A DNA stretch of 64,000 nt from Sphingorhabdus sp. EL138. Its GTDB lineage: Bacteria; Pseudomonadota; Alphaproteobacteria; Sphingomonadales; Sphingomonadaceae. The translations under genes and the position numbers were made by a program. Below, piece after piece: positions 9,950-18,900 of this stretch. Below the pieces are notes generated by a model, which worked only from the letters and a program-made list of their open reading frames with translations, ran no database searches and had not been told where the DNA came from. Each line of letters opens with the position of its first letter. Position 1 is the first letter of the stretch. The DNA is taken from assembly GCF_945882965.1 (NCBI RefSeq), contig NZ_CAMCWY010000006.1, positions 1 to 64,000 of the forward strand, in the 5' to 3' direction.

Positions 9950-11157
9950 CCATGCAACAAGACCTCGCGCCGACCACTGGCGATGAAGTCATTCAGAATT
10001 ACACGATCAACTTTGGCCCACAGCATCCCGCAGCGCACGGTGTTTTGCGTCTGGTGATGGAACTGGACGGTGAAATTGTCGAGCGGCTTGACCCGCATAT
10101 CGGCCTTTTGCACCGTGGCACCGAGAAACTGATCGAATATAAAACCTATTTGCAGGCTTTGCCTTATTTCGATCGGTTGGATTACGCCTCGCCAATGGCG
10201 ATGGAATATAGCTATGTGCTCGCGATTGAGAAATTGTTGGACCTCGAAGTGCCACTTCGGGCGCAATATCTGCGCGTATTGTTCGCAGAACTGACGCGGA
10301 TCAAGAACCACACGTTGAACATTGCGCACCATATTATCGATGTTGGCGCGATGACGCCGCCCTTGTGGCTCTATGAAATCCGCGAAGACATTATGGGCTT
10401 TTATGAACGGGCGAGCGGCGCACGGATGCATGCCGCATGGTTCCGGCCCGGCGGCGTGCATCAGGATGTGCCGTTGAAGCTTTTAACCGACATTGCCGAT
10501 TGGCTCGATGACCGCATGCCCAGCTTATTTGAGGACGCGATGTCGCTGGTGGTCGACAACCGCATTTTCAAACAACGCAATGTCGATATCGCGATTGTTT
10601 CAAAGGAAGACGCGATCAAATGGGGCTTTTCCGGCCCGATGATCCGTGGCGCTGGCATCCCTTGGGATATCCGCAAGAGCCAGCCTTATGATGTTTATGA
10701 CCGGATGGAGTTTGACATTCCCGTCGGCACACGCGGTGACTGCTACGACCGGTTCATGGTCCGCGTCGAAGAGGTGCGCCAATCGATCTGCATCATGAAG
10801 CAATGCCTACAGAACATGCCCGAAGGTCCGGTATGCACCGACGACCGCAAGGTCGCACCGCCCAAGCGCGCCGAAATGAAGCAATCGATGGAAGCATTGA
10901 TCCATCACTTCAAATTGTACACCGAAGGCTTCAAAGTGCCCGCAGGCAGCGTCTATGTCGCCACCGAAAGCCCCAAGGGCGAGTTCGGAGTGTATCTGGT
11001 CGCCGACGGTAGCAACAAGCCTTATCGCTGCAAAATCCGGCCAACAGCCTTTTCGCACCTTCAAGCGATGGATTTCATGACTCGTGGGCATATGCTTGCT
11101 GACACGACCGCAATCTTGGGCGCGCTCGACATCGTGTTTGGGGAGTGTGACAGGTGA
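9946..11157 (+). CDS. nuoD: NADH-quinone oxidoreductase subunit D
   Basis: The 49-kDa subunit that forms the quinone pocket with NuoB. The 403-aa protein has the [NiFe]-hydrogenase-like fold: [21 protein letters not shown] with the quinone-contact His, the HRGTEKL loop, RIKNHTLN, and the C-terminal end at [13 protein letters not shown] overlap with nuoC. The downstream gene is not nuoE, as it usually is, but a tiny membrane-protein gene starting at the nuoD stop. Confidence 0.97.
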   Translation: MTMQQDLAPTTGDEVIQNYTINFGPQHPAAHGVLRLVMELDGEIVERLDPHIGLLHRGTEKLIEYKTYLQALPYFDRLDYASPMAMEYSYVLAIEKLLDLEVPLRAQYLRVLFAELTRIKNHTLNIAHHIIDVGAMTPPLWLYEIREDIMGFYERASGARMHAAWFRPGGVHQDVPLKLLTDIADWLDDRMPSLFEDAMSLVVDNRIFKQRNVDIAIVSKEDAIKWGFSGPMIRGAGIPWDIRKSQPYDVYDRMEFDIPVGTRGDCYDRFMVRVEEVRQSICIMKQCLQNMPEGPVCTDDRKVAPPKRAEMKQSMEALIHHFKLYTEGFKVPAGSVYVATESPKGEFGVYLVADGSNKPYRCKIRPTAFSHLQAMDFMTRGHMLADTTAILGALDIVFGECDR

Positions 11158-11336
11158 TGACACGCGAGCTTATGTTTTTGGCATTGGCGGCGTTTGGTTC
11201 GGTCGCATTGGTCGCGGCCTATCTCTATTTGTTTCATGCCGAGGTGTCGGCAAAGGAAGTGGGTTCGACCGCAGCGGCGATGATGTTTGGCGCATATTTG
11301 GGGCGCGTTTGGGGACGGAAAGAAGCGCATGGCTGA
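11157..11336 (+). CDS. Small one- or two-TM protein between nuoD and nuoE
   Basis: A 59-aa protein whose ATG shares one base with the nuoD stop (TGATG). A GTG three bases upstream is an alternative start. It is mostly a hydrophobic helix (about residues 4-26, LMFLALAAFGSVALVAAYLY), then a short polar stretch and a second weakly hydrophobic helix with small residues (STAAAMMFGAYLGRVWG), ending basic. I do not recognise a family. Its tight coupling to nuoD suggests it is made with complex I, perhaps as an accessory or assembly factor; this is inference. Confidence 0.6.
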   Translation: MTRELMFLALAAFGSVALVAAYLYLFHAEVSAKEVGSTAAAMMFGAYLGRVWGRKEAHG

Positions 11337-11399
11337 CCCGCATTGTCTTGAAAATGTAAAAGGCACAGCTCTGTCGCTGTCACTTGGAGCTTTCGCGTC

Positions 11400-11735
11400 A
11401 TGAGCGCGCGCCTGGCTATCGCGCAGCAGATGATCGCGCACTACAATGCGCAAGATGCGGACGCATATGTGGCCTTGATGACCGATGATGCCGCCGAGGC
11501 GGGATATCGTGGGGCCGTTGTACGCGACGGGAAAGAGGGCGTTTGTACGGGATTGAAAGCAATGTTCGCTGAATTTCCGGAAAATAGAGCCGAAATATTG
11601 GCGGGCTATGCCTTGGGCGATTTCGCGGTTTTGCACGAAAAAGTGTATCGTTCAGCGTCGTCCGAGCCCTTTGAAGTCATGACGATTTACAGTTTTGAAG
11701 GCGACAAAGTCAGTCGCGTGGAGTTTGTGCGATGA
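11400..11735 (+). CDS. NTF2/SnoaL-like fold protein inside the nuo operon
   Basis: A 111-aa protein with the size and pattern of the SnoaL/NTF2 cone fold: an N-terminal helix (LAIAQQMIAHYNAQDADAYV), then LMTDDA and a GKEGVCTGLKAMFAEFP segment, then beta strands ending in MTIYSFEGDKVSRVEFVR. Such proteins are often isomerases, cyclases or simply small ligand binders; the active site cannot be assigned here. It lies between nuoD and nuoE, 63 bp after the small membrane gene and just before a repeat element. A role in respiration is suggested only by position. Confidence 0.7.
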   Translation: MSARLAIAQQMIAHYNAQDADAYVALMTDDAAEAGYRGAVVRDGKEGVCTGLKAMFAEFPENRAEILAGYALGDFAVLHEKVYRSASSEPFEVMTIYSFEGDKVSRVEFVR

Positions 11736-11760
11736 CAAATCCTCCGCTCTCTTCATTCGG

Positions 11761-11894
11761 CACCCTGAACTTGTTTAAGGGTCCATCGTGCAGCCAATCC
11801 GGCGCGTGCAGTGAACAAACTGAATCGGAAACATTGCGTTCGATTTCAAAAATTGAGCGTGCGGATAAATGGACCCTGAAACAAGTTCAGGGTG
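11761..11894. repeat. 134-bp inverted-repeat element (type 1) in the nuo operon
   Basis: Two 25-bp terminal arms (11761-11785 and 11870-11894) are inverted copies of each other with one mismatch. Each arm is itself a hairpin: the right arm is CCCTGAA-ACAAG-TTCAGGG, a perfect 7-bp stem. The 84 bp between them are unremarkable and non-coding. The element ends two bases before the GGAG ribosome-binding site of nuoE, so its right hairpin could affect nuoE translation. It resembles a REP pair or a very small MITE; no transposase is present. It is unrelated in sequence to the three 86-bp elements further on. Confidence 0.85.
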
Positions 11895-11906
11895 ACGGAG
11901 TGTGTG

Positions 11907-12575
11907 ATGGCTGATTCAGCAGCAATTCCCAACGAAGCCGAAACCAGTTCCAAATGGGGCAGCTTTGCTTTTGCGCCGGAATATAAGGCAAAGGCCGATA
12001 TGTACATCGGCCGCTATCCTGCCGGACGGCAACAATCGGCCGTGATGGCGTTGCTTGACTTGGCGCAGCGTCAGGTTGGCGAAGAAACACAGACGCAAGG
12101 CTGGTTGCCAGTGCCGGTGATCGAATATGTCTCTGGCTATCTCGGCATGCCGTATATGCGCACTTACGAAGTCGCGACCTTCTACACGATGTACAATCTC
12201 GCGCCCGTTGGCCGCTATCATGTGCAAGTGTGCGGAACGACGCCGTGCATGTTGCGCGGGTCGGATGATATCATCGCGGCGTGCAAGAGCCGTGGACTAT
12301 TGAAAGGTGCGACAACGCCTGACGGCATGTTCACGCTGACCGAAGTGGAGTGCATGGGCAATTGCGCGTCTGCACCTATGGTTCAGATCAACGACGATAA
12401 TTACGAAGATCTCGACCATAGCAGCATGACCGCAATCCTCAAAGGCTTGGCCGAGGGTAAGCAGCCGAAGGTCGGCACCCAGTTGCCGGGCCGTCACACG
12501 GTAGAACCTTATGGCGGCGCAACGACCTTGCATGCCATGGTGGACAAGAACCATGACTATCGGGGGGAATATTGA
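11907..12575 (+). CDS. nuoE: NADH-quinone oxidoreductase subunit E
   Basis: The 24-kDa [2Fe-2S] subunit of the NADH-oxidising module. The 222-aa protein shows the four cluster ligands in VCGTTPCMLRG and ECMGNCASAP, with the thioredoxin-like fold and YGGATTLHAM near the end. ATG 11907 is chosen: GGAG lies 6 bp upstream, whereas the in-frame GTG at 11892 lies inside the repeat element. It is followed by an 86-bp REP-pair element. Confidence 0.97.
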   Translation: MADSAAIPNEAETSSKWGSFAFAPEYKAKADMYIGRYPAGRQQSAVMALLDLAQRQVGEETQTQGWLPVPVIEYVSGYLGMPYMRTYEVATFYTMYNLAPVGRYHVQVCGTTPCMLRGSDDIIAACKSRGLLKGATTPDGMFTLTEVECMGNCASAPMVQINDDNYEDLDHSSMTAILKGLAEGKQPKVGTQLPGRHTVEPYGGATTLHAMVDKNHDYRGEY

Positions 12576-12600
12576 TGCTCGCCTTTGCCGCATCGAACTC

Positions 12601-12686
12601 CGTCGCCCCAGCGCAGGCTGGGGCCCATTACGTCTATCATGCACGGACGACGCGCGAGATAGGCACCAGCCTTCGCTGGTGCGACG
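12601..12686 (+). repeat. 86-bp REP-pair element, copy A (nuoE / small ORF gap)
   Basis: Two inverted arms flank a 36-bp centre. The left arm contains GCCCCAGC-GCAG-GCTGGGGC and the right arm GCACCAGC-CTTC-GCTGGTGC, each a perfect 8-bp stem with a 4-nt loop. The arms differ at paired positions (C-G in one, A-T in the other), so the stems are conserved by compensatory change. Ends are CGTCGC and GCGACG. Same family, length and orientation as the copy at 17861; inverted relative to the copy at 16182. Confidence 0.92.
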
Positions 12687-12720
12687 TGGCGTGTTTTTGT
12701 GAGACGGGGAGATTGCGCTA

Positions 12721-12858
12721 ATGGAATTTCTCTCCCTCATCGGCATTCTTATCGCCGCGTTCGTCGCGTGGAAATTGCTCAAGGGCATTATTAAGCTGGC
12801 CGTTATTGGCCTGCTGATCGCCGGGGCAGCTTGGTTTTTTATTGGAGGTTTGGGCTAA
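12721..12858 (+). CDS. 45-aa single-pass membrane protein between nuoE and nuoF
   Basis: A short ORF starting ATG GAA TTT CTC and ending TAA, whose last base is the first base of the nuoF ATG (TAATG). It reads [20 protein letters not shown], then [20 protein letters not shown], then IGGLG. That is two hydrophobic stretches around a KLLKGIIK turn, so it is either a helical hairpin or one amphipathic plus one TM helix. GGGGAGATT lies upstream. No family recognised. Stop-start coupling to nuoF supports expression, and the role with complex I is inferred. Confidence 0.65.
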   Translation: MEFLSLIGILIAAFVAWKLLKGIIKLAVIGLLIAGAAWFFIGGLG

Positions 12859-14153
12859 TGCTCGCTGACAAAGACCGCATCTTCACCAACCTTTATGGCT
12901 ATCAGGAATTCGCCCTGAAAGCGGCGCAGGCGCGTGGCGATTGGGACAAGACCGTTGACCTGATGAAGGTCGGACAGGATGCGATTATTGAGGAAGTGAA
13001 GGCGTCGGGCCTGCGCGGTCGCGGTGGTGCGGGCTTCCCGACGGGGATGAAGTGGAGCTTCATGCCCAAGGCACCAACGCCCGAGCGGCCCAACTTTCTC
13101 GTTATCAACGCCGATGAATCCGAGCCTGGTAGCTGCAAGGATCGCGAGATTATCCGTCATGACCCGCATAAGCTGATTGAAGGCGCGCTGATCGCTGGCT
13201 TTGCCATGCGCGCGCGTGCCGCCTATATCTATATTCGCGGCGAGTATATTTTCGAGGCAAAGGTGCTGGAAAACGCAGTAGCCGAGGCATATTCGGCGGG
13301 ACTACTCGGCAAGAACGCCGCAAAATCAGGCTATGACTTTGACGTCTTCGTCCATCGCGGCGCGGGCGCCTATATTTGCGGCGAAGAAACCGCGATGATC
13401 GAAAGCCTTGAGGGCAAAAAAGGCCAGCCACGCCTGAAGCCACCATTTCCGGCAGGGGCAGGACTATATGGTTGCCCTACGACCGTGAACAATGTCGAAA
13501 GCATTGCGGTCGTGCCAACGATCCTACGGCGGGGCGCGGCTTGGTTCAAAAGCTTTGGTCGCGAGAATAACCATGGCACGAAGCTGTTCCAAATCTCAGG
13601 CCATGTGGAAAGGCCATGCGTTGTCGAAGAAGAAATGGGCATCCCGTTCTTCGAGCTGATTGAAAAGCATTGCGGCGGCGTGCGCGGTGGATGGGACAAT
13701 CTCCTCGCCGTCATTCCGGGCGGTTCGTCAGTACCATTGGTTCCTGCCGCGATGATGATGGACGTGCCGATGGATTTCGACGGCTGCAAGGCTGTTGGCT
13801 CCGGCCTCGGCACTGCGGCAATTATTGTGATGGACAAGTCTACCGATATCGTTCGTGCGATTTCGCGATTGAGCTATTTCTATAAGCATGAAAGCTGTGG
13901 TCAATGTACGCCATGCCGCGAAGGCACTGGCTGGATGTGGCGCGTCATGGAAAAGATGCGCACGGGCAATGCAGAGATTGGCGACATTGATACCTTGTAT
14001 GATGTCACCAAGCAAGTCGAAGGCCATACGATATGCGCGCTCGGCGACGCGGCGGCTTGGCCAATTCAGGGCCTGATCAAGCATTTCCGCCCAGAGATGG
14101 AGCGGCGCATTCATGAAGCCAAGGGCGACAATATGTTGGAGGCGACGGAGTAA
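12858..14153 (+). CDS. nuoF: NADH-quinone oxidoreductase subunit F
   Basis: The 51-kDa subunit that binds NADH, FMN and a [4Fe-4S] cluster. The 431-aa protein carries the NADH loop [13 protein letters not shown], the FMN-binding [26 protein letters not shown], and the cluster ligands in [15 protein letters not shown] plus a later Cys (HTICALGD). The start at MLADKDRIF is fixed by the TAATG overlap with the upstream small gene. GGAGG lies 13 bp before it. Confidence 0.98.
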   Translation: MLADKDRIFTNLYGYQEFALKAAQARGDWDKTVDLMKVGQDAIIEEVKASGLRGRGGAGFPTGMKWSFMPKAPTPERPNFLVINADESEPGSCKDREIIRHDPHKLIEGALIAGFAMRARAAYIYIRGEYIFEAKVLENAVAEAYSAGLLGKNAAKSGYDFDVFVHRGAGAYICGEETAMIESLEGKKGQPRLKPPFPAGAGLYGCPTTVNNVESIAVVPTILRRGAAWFKSFGRENNHGTKLFQISGHVERPCVVEEEMGIPFFELIEKHCGGVRGGWDNLLAVIPGGSSVPLVPAAMMMDVPMDFDGCKAVGSGLGTAAIIVMDKSTDIVRAISRLSYFYKHESCGQCTPCREGTGWMWRVMEKMRTGNAEIGDIDTLYDVTKQVEGHTICALGDAAAWPIQGLIKHFRPEMERRIHEAKGDNMLEATE

Positions 14154-14155
14154 AC

Positions 14156-16156
14156 ATGCCTAAAGTCACCGTAGACGGCCTCGAAATCGAAGTCCCGCAG
14201 GGCGCAACCGTCCTTCAGGCGTGTGAGATGGCGGGGAAGGAAATTCCGCGTTTTTGCTATCATGAACGGCTGTCCATTGCGGGCAATTGCCGCATGTGCC
14301 TAGTTGAGGTTGCCCCCGGGCCGCCAAAGCCGCAGGCGTCTTGTGCGTTGCCCGCTACCGAGGGCCAGATCATTCGCACCGATACGCTGATGGTGAAAAA
14401 GGCGCGTGAGGGGGTGATGGAGTTTTTGCTTATCAACCACCCGCTAGATTGCCCGATTTGCGACCAAGGCGGCGAATGCGATTTGCAGGATCAGAGCGTT
14501 GCTTTTGGTCGGGGTGCTTCGCGTTTTGAGGAAAACAAACGCGCGGTTACCGAGAAATATATGGGGCCGCTCGTCAAAACGGTGATGACGCGCTGCATTC
14601 AGTGCACCCGCTGCGTCCGTTTTGCGCAAGAAGTCGCAGGAATTGAGGAGGTGGGCGCGATTGGTCGCGGCGAGAATTTGCAGATTACGACCTACCTCGA
14701 GCACGCCATGCAAAGCGAGCTTTCGGGCAATGTTGTTGATCTTTGCCCTGTCGGTGCGCTGACGTCGAAGCCATATGCGTTCGAAGCGCGTCCATGGGAA
14801 TTGAAGAAGACGCCAAGCATCGACGTCATGGACGCGGTTGGCACCAACATCCGCCTCGATAGCCGGGGCAGGGCCGTATTTCGGGCGCTGCCACGCATCA
14901 ATGATGACGTGAACGAAGAATGGGCGTCCGACAAAACGCGCCATGCGGTTGATGGCCTCACACATCGGCGTTTGGACAAGCCTTATATCCGCAAAGACGC
15001 AAAGCTTGTCGCGGCAAGCTGGGCCGAGGCGTTTGACGCGATCAAGGCGCATTGGACGGGCGAAGCGGCGGTCGTCGCCGGTGATCAGGTCGATTGCGAA
15101 ACCATGTTTGCCGCGCGCGAGCTTGCTGGCGCGTCGACGTTGGAGGGCCGCCAGACGGGCCTTGCCTATGACACATCCTCGCTGTCGGCAGTGAATTTCA
15201 ACACCACCATCGCTGGCATTGAAAATGCGGACGTGATCCTATTGGTCGGCAGCGATTTGCGGCGTGAGGCACCATTGGTGAACACACGCATTCAAAAGGC
15301 TATGCGCAAGTGTGGGGCAAAGGTGTTTGCCATCGGTCCCGTCACGAACCTGACCTATCAGGTTGAGTGGCTCGGCGATGACCTAAGCGCGCTGACCAAA
15401 TTGCCTAAGCTATTATCTGATGCGCTGAAGTCGGCTGAACGTCCGGCGATTATCGTTGGCGGTGGCGCGTTGCGTTATGAAGGCGTCCACGGCGCGGCGT
15501 TGGCGTTGGCCAACAAGTATAAGCTGGTGCGTTATGGCTGGAACGGGTTTAACGTTCTGCACTTTGCAGCCGCGCGGATGGGCGGGTTGATGCTCGGTTT
15601 TGCGCATGATGGGGGCATTAAGGCGTTGGCGGCGAAGAAGCCTAAGCTGGCATTCTTCCTTGGCGCGGACGAGGCCGATTATGGCCTGTTTGCCGAAAGT
15701 TTCAAAGTTTACGTCGGCCACCATGGCGACAATGGCGCGCATCATGCCGACGTGATTTTGCCGGGTGCTGCTTATTCCGAAAAATCTGGTACCTATGTGA
15801 ACTTGGAAGGCCGCGTGCAGCGCGGCGAGCGTGCGGTATTCCCGCCCGGCGATGCGCGCGAAGATTGGGCCATATTCCGCGCTTTGTCCGATGTTCTGGG
15901 CAAGCGCCTGCCATTTGACAGTCTCGACGCCCTGCGCGCTGAAATGGCGAAGGCAGTGCCTGCTTTGGGTGTTGAAGGGCTGGCGGATTATGGTTGGTCA
16001 GAACCATCTCTGCCATCCGATGTGACTGGCAAAATCGTTGATTATCCGATTAAGGATTTCTACCTGACGAACGCCATTTGCCGCGCGTCCGAAACGATGC
16101 AGAAATGCTCGGCGGAACTGGTGCATTGCACACAATTTTTGGAGGCGGCGGAATGA
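14156..16156 (+). CDS. nuoG: NADH-quinone oxidoreductase subunit G
   Basis: Large iron-sulfur subunit (75-kDa type), 666 aa, beginning 2 bp after nuoF. The N-terminal ferredoxin domain has FCYHERLSIAGNCRMCLVEV. Next come the His/Cys site INHPLDCPICDQGGECDLQD and the Cys motif RCIQCTRCVRFAQEVAG. The rest is the molybdopterin-oxidoreductase-like domain (LILVGSDLRREAPLVNTRI, GAHHADVILPGAAYSEKSGTYVN), which keeps the fold without a molybdenum cofactor role. Normal length, no damage seen. A REP-pair element follows. Confidence 0.97.
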   Translation: MPKVTVDGLEIEVPQGATVLQACEMAGKEIPRFCYHERLSIAGNCRMCLVEVAPGPPKPQASCALPATEGQIIRTDTLMVKKAREGVMEFLLINHPLDCPICDQGGECDLQDQSVAFGRGASRFEENKRAVTEKYMGPLVKTVMTRCIQCTRCVRFAQEVAGIEEVGAIGRGENLQITTYLEHAMQSELSGNVVDLCPVGALTSKPYAFEARPWELKKTPSIDVMDAVGTNIRLDSRGRAVFRALPRINDDVNEEWASDKTRHAVDGLTHRRLDKPYIRKDAKLVAASWAEAFDAIKAHWTGEAAVVAGDQVDCETMFAARELAGASTLEGRQTGLAYDTSSLSAVNFNTTIAGIENADVILLVGSDLRREAPLVNTRIQKAMRKCGAKVFAIGPVTNLTYQVEWLGDDLSALTKLPKLLSDALKSAERPAIIVGGGALRYEGVHGAALALANKYKLVRYGWNGFNVLHFAAARMGGLMLGFAHDGGIKALAAKKPKLAFFLGADEADYGLFAESFKVYVGHHGDNGAHHADVILPGAAYSEKSGTYVNLEGRVQRGERAVFPPGDAREDWAIFRALSDVLGKRLPFDSLDALRAEMAKAVPALGVEGLADYGWSEPSLPSDVTGKIVDYPIKDFYLTNAICRASETMQKCSAELVHCTQFLEAAE

Positions 16157-16181
16157 CGCTCAACCTCAGAACACACAGCTA

Positions 16182-16267
16182 CGTCGCTCCAGCGCAGGCT
16201 GGAGCCTATCTCGTCTTGCGGTTTAGACGGATAGACGTGATGGACTCCAGCCTGCGCTGGGGCGACG
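16182..16267 (-). repeat. 86-bp REP-pair element, copy B (nuoG / nuoH gap)
   Basis: Same family as the copies at 12601 and 17861 but in reverse orientation: its reverse complement aligns base by base with the 17861 copy through both arms and most of the centre. The plus-strand left arm forms GCTCCAGC-GCAG-GCTGGAGC, with a T-A pair where the other copies have C-G, again a compensatory change. It ends 13 bp before nuoH and so sits right on its translation-initiation region. Confidence 0.9.
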
Positions 16268-16280
16268 GGGGAGTGGCATC

Positions 16281-17327
16281 ATGACTTCCTTCTTCCAAAA
16301 TCTCGGCATGAGTTACGAAGGCGCTTGGTTCACAGCCACCATAGCCGGCATCCTCCTGATCGCGCTGCCGCTAATGCTCGCGGTGGCGATGATCATTTAT
16401 GCGGAACGTAAATTATGGGCGGCTTTCGCACTGCGCCGGGGACCCAATGTCGTCGGTCCATTTGGGGTGCTGCAAAGCTTCGCGGATGGCTTGAAGGTGT
16501 TCTTGCAAGAAACCATCATCCCAAGTGCGTCGAACCGCGGCTTGTTCCTGATTGCGCCGATCATCACCTTTACCGTCGCATTGATGGCTTGGGCGGTCAT
16601 TCCCTTCGCCGATGGCGTCGTATTGGCGAATATCAATGTCGGATTGCTCTACATCCTCGCGATCAGCAGCTTGGGTGTTTATGGCGTGGTCATTGCGGGA
16701 TGGGCATCCAACTCCAAATATCCATTCTATTCGGCGATGCGCGCTGCCGCGCAGATGATTTCATACGAAGTCTCCATTGGCTTCATCCTGATCTGCGTCG
16801 TCCTTTGGGCAGGCACATTCAACGTCAGCGGCATTGTCGAGGGGCAGCGTGGCCATGTTTTCGGCTTCATCAACGCTTATGCCTTCAACCCCTTGCTGTT
16901 CCCGATTGCGGTGATGTTCCTCATCAGCTCAATGGCCGAAACCGCACGTGCGCCGTTCGATTTGACTGAGGCGGAGAGCGAGCTTGTTGCCGGTTATCAG
17001 ACCGAATATTCTTCCATGGCCTTCGCTTTATTCTGGTTGGGTGAATATGCCAATGTCCTGTTGATGTGCGCGCTGAACGCGATTCTGTTCTGGGGCGGAT
17101 ATTTGCCACCCGTTGATTGGGCGCCATTATACGCCGTTCCGGGCATCCTCTGGTTCTTTGCCAAAATCCTTTTGATGTTCTTTATCTTCGCATGGGTGAA
17201 GGCAACCGTGCCGCGTTACCGTTATGACCAATTGATGCGTCTGGGCTGGAAAGTGTTCCTGCCGATTTCGCTCTTCTGGGTATTTTTGGTGAGCGGTTAT
17301 CTTATGTTCACAGGACATTTCGCATGA
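16281..17327 (+). CDS. nuoH: NADH-quinone oxidoreductase subunit H
   Basis: Membrane subunit that completes the quinone tunnel, 348 aa with about eight to nine TM helices. Signatures: [23 protein letters not shown] in the first loop, the charged amphipathic segment, and [29 protein letters not shown], whose acidic residues line the E-channel. [20 protein letters not shown] is at the C-terminal side. It overlaps nuoI by 4 bp (ATGA) and follows REP copy B. Confidence 0.97.
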   Translation: MTSFFQNLGMSYEGAWFTATIAGILLIALPLMLAVAMIIYAERKLWAAFALRRGPNVVGPFGVLQSFADGLKVFLQETIIPSASNRGLFLIAPIITFTVALMAWAVIPFADGVVLANINVGLLYILAISSLGVYGVVIAGWASNSKYPFYSAMRAAAQMISYEVSIGFILICVVLWAGTFNVSGIVEGQRGHVFGFINAYAFNPLLFPIAVMFLISSMAETARAPFDLTEAESELVAGYQTEYSSMAFALFWLGEYANVLLMCALNAILFWGGYLPPVDWAPLYAVPGILWFFAKILLMFFIFAWVKATVPRYRYDQLMRLGWKVFLPISLFWVFLVSGYLMFTGHFA

Positions 17328-17812
17328 CCACCATCGCGCACCTCATCAAAACCTTCACGCTGTGGGAATTCGTAAAGGCGCATATGTTGACCTTGAAATA
17401 TTTCTTCAAGGCAAAGGCGACGATCAACTATCCGTTCGAAAAGAACCCGCTTTCCCCACGTTTTCGCGGCGAGCATGCTTTGCGGCGTTATCCCAATGGT
17501 GAAGAACGCTGCATCGCGTGTAAATTATGTGAGGCGGTTTGCCCTGCTTTGGCCATTACCATCGAGTCCGAACCACGCGACGATGGCAGCCGCCGGACCA
17601 CGCGCTATGACATCGACATGACTAAGTGTATTTATTGTGGTTTCTGCCAAGAGGCATGCCCGGTTGACGCCATTGTCGAAGGTCCGAACCTCGAATTCGC
17701 AACAGAAACGCGCGAGGAACTGCTCTATGACAAGGCCAAGCTCCTCGACAACGGCGCAAAATGGGAACGGGCAATTGCTGCGAACCTTGCCGCCGATGCA
17801 CCCTATCGTTAA
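17324..17812 (+). CDS. nuoI: NADH-quinone oxidoreductase subunit I
   Basis: The 8Fe ferredoxin-like subunit that links the peripheral clusters to NuoB. The 162-aa protein has two CxxCxxCxxxCP motifs, [13 protein letters not shown] (about residue 62) and [16 protein letters not shown] (about residue 101), plus [22 protein letters not shown] overlap with nuoH. A REP-pair element separates it from nuoJ. Confidence 0.98.
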   Translation: MTTIAHLIKTFTLWEFVKAHMLTLKYFFKAKATINYPFEKNPLSPRFRGEHALRRYPNGEERCIACKLCEAVCPALAITIESEPRDDGSRRTTRYDIDMTKCIYCGFCQEACPVDAIVEGPNLEFATETREELLYDKAKLLDNGAKWERAIAANLAADAPYR

Positions 17813-17860
17813 GGGCGGCGCTGAGATGACTCAAGGGCTGACCTTTACCAACAAAAACAT

Positions 17861-17946
17861 CGTCGCCCCAGCGCAGGCTGGGGCCCATGACGTCTGTCCG
17901 TTTAGAAAGATAAGCGAGATAGGCACCAGCCTCCGCTGGTGCGACG
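17861..17946 (+). repeat. 86-bp REP-pair element, copy C (nuoI / nuoJ gap)
   Basis: Third 86-bp copy. The left arm is GCCCCAGC-GCAG-GCTGGGGC and the right arm GCACCAGC-CTCC-GCTGGTGC, both 8-bp stems. Its left arm is identical to that of the 12601 copy, the right arm differs by one loop base, and the orientation is the same. The centre (CCATGACGTCT ... GCGAGATAGG) is also shared in outline. nuoJ starts 26 bp downstream. Confidence 0.92.
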
Positions 17947-17971
17947 ATGTTATCATGACTGAGGTATTGGC

Positions 17972-18592
17972 ATGATCCAACTGGTCTCCTTCTATATCTT
18001 CGCAAGCATCGTCATTGCGTCTGCCGCAATGGTCATTTTTGCGCGCAATCCGGTGCACAGCGTGCTCTGGCTCATCGTTGCATTCTTCAACGCGGCAGGC
18101 CTCATGGTCCTCATCGGTGCAGAGTTCATCGCGATGTTGTTGGTCATTGTTTATGTCGGCGCGGTTGCGGTGTTGTTCTTGTTCGTAGTGATGATGCTCG
18201 ACATTGATTTTGCCGAATTGCGTGCAGGTTTCGTCAAAAACGTGCCACTTGGGTTTTTGCTCGCGGTGGTTTTGGTGGCTGAACTGGTGCTTGGTATCGG
18301 CGCGTATCAGGCTGGTGCAGTGAAGCTTGGCACAGAAGAAGCGGGCGTTGCAACGCTGTCGGCGACCGTGCCGAATATCGAGGCGATTGGTGCGTTGCTG
18401 TATAGCAAATATGTGTTCTTGTTCGAAACCGCGGGCTTGATCTTGCTGGTCGCGATGGTCGGCGCAATCGTTTTGACGCATCGCCGCAGCCACGGCACAC
18501 GCGGCCAAAGCATCAGCAGCCAGGTGCAGCGCCGTCCGCAAGACGCGACGCGTAATGTTAATCAGCCCGTCGGGCAGGGGATTGAGCTGTGA
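17972..18592 (+). CDS. nuoJ: NADH-quinone oxidoreductase subunit J
   Basis: Membrane-arm subunit with five TM helices. The 206-aa protein shows [21 protein letters not shown] at the N-terminus and the helix-3 region [20 protein letters not shown] with its conserved Glu and the pi-bulge-type glycine. The last about 30 residues are hydrophilic and cytoplasmic ([18 protein letters not shown]). Its stop overlaps the nuoK GTG start by 4 bp. Confidence 0.97.
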   Translation: MIQLVSFYIFASIVIASAAMVIFARNPVHSVLWLIVAFFNAAGLMVLIGAEFIAMLLVIVYVGAVAVLFLFVVMMLDIDFAELRAGFVKNVPLGFLLAVVLVAELVLGIGAYQAGAVKLGTEEAGVATLSATVPNIEAIGALLYSKYVFLFETAGLILLVAMVGAIVLTHRRSHGTRGQSISSQVQRRPQDATRNVNQPVGQGIEL

Positions 18593-18894
18593 TTGGTATC
18601 GAACATTATCTCGTCGTCAGCAGCATATTGTTCGTTATGGGTGTGCTTGGTATTTTCCTGAACCGCAAAAATGTCATCATCATCCTGATGGCGATTGAGC
18701 TCATATTGCTTGCGGTGAACATCAATCTGGTCGCGTTCAGCGTGTTTTTGGGCGACCTGACCGGGCAGATCTTTGCGATATTCGTTTTGACCGTCGCGGC
18801 GGGTGAGGCGGCGATTGGTCTTGCGATACTGGTTATTTATTTCCGCGGCCGTGGCACCATCGCCGTTGATGACGTCAACCGGATGAAGGGATAA
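18589..18894 (+). CDS. nuoK: NADH-quinone oxidoreductase subunit K
   Basis: 101-aa three-helix membrane subunit, GTG start in a GTGA overlap with nuoJ. Buried acidic residues needed for proton transfer lie in [16 protein letters not shown] (helix 2) and [15 protein letters not shown] (helix 3). Normal length for the family. Confidence 0.98.
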   Translation: MIGIEHYLVVSSILFVMGVLGIFLNRKNVIIILMAIELILLAVNINLVAFSVFLGDLTGQIFAIFVLTVAAGEAAIGLAILVIYFRGRGTIAVDDVNRMKG

Positions 18895-18900
18895 CATCCA

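Noticed and set aside
11732-11914. 60-codon open frame between the NTF2-like gene and nuoE
   Set aside because: It is composed almost entirely of the 134-bp inverted-repeat element and overlaps the nuoE start.
12511-12702. 63-codon open frame over the nuoE end
   Set aside because: Most of it is nuoE in another frame and the rest is the 86-bp REP-pair element.
16078-16284. 68-codon open frame between nuoG and nuoH
   Set aside because: It is the nuoG 3' end in another frame plus the REP-pair element.
12601-17946. CRISPR-like repeats
   Set aside because: Three copies lie kilobases apart, are paired hairpins rather than repeat-spacer units, and occur in both orientations.
17637-17975. 112-codon open frame between nuoI and nuoJ
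   Set aside because: It overlaps nuoI in another frame and continues through the REP-pair element; the palindromes keep frames open by chance.
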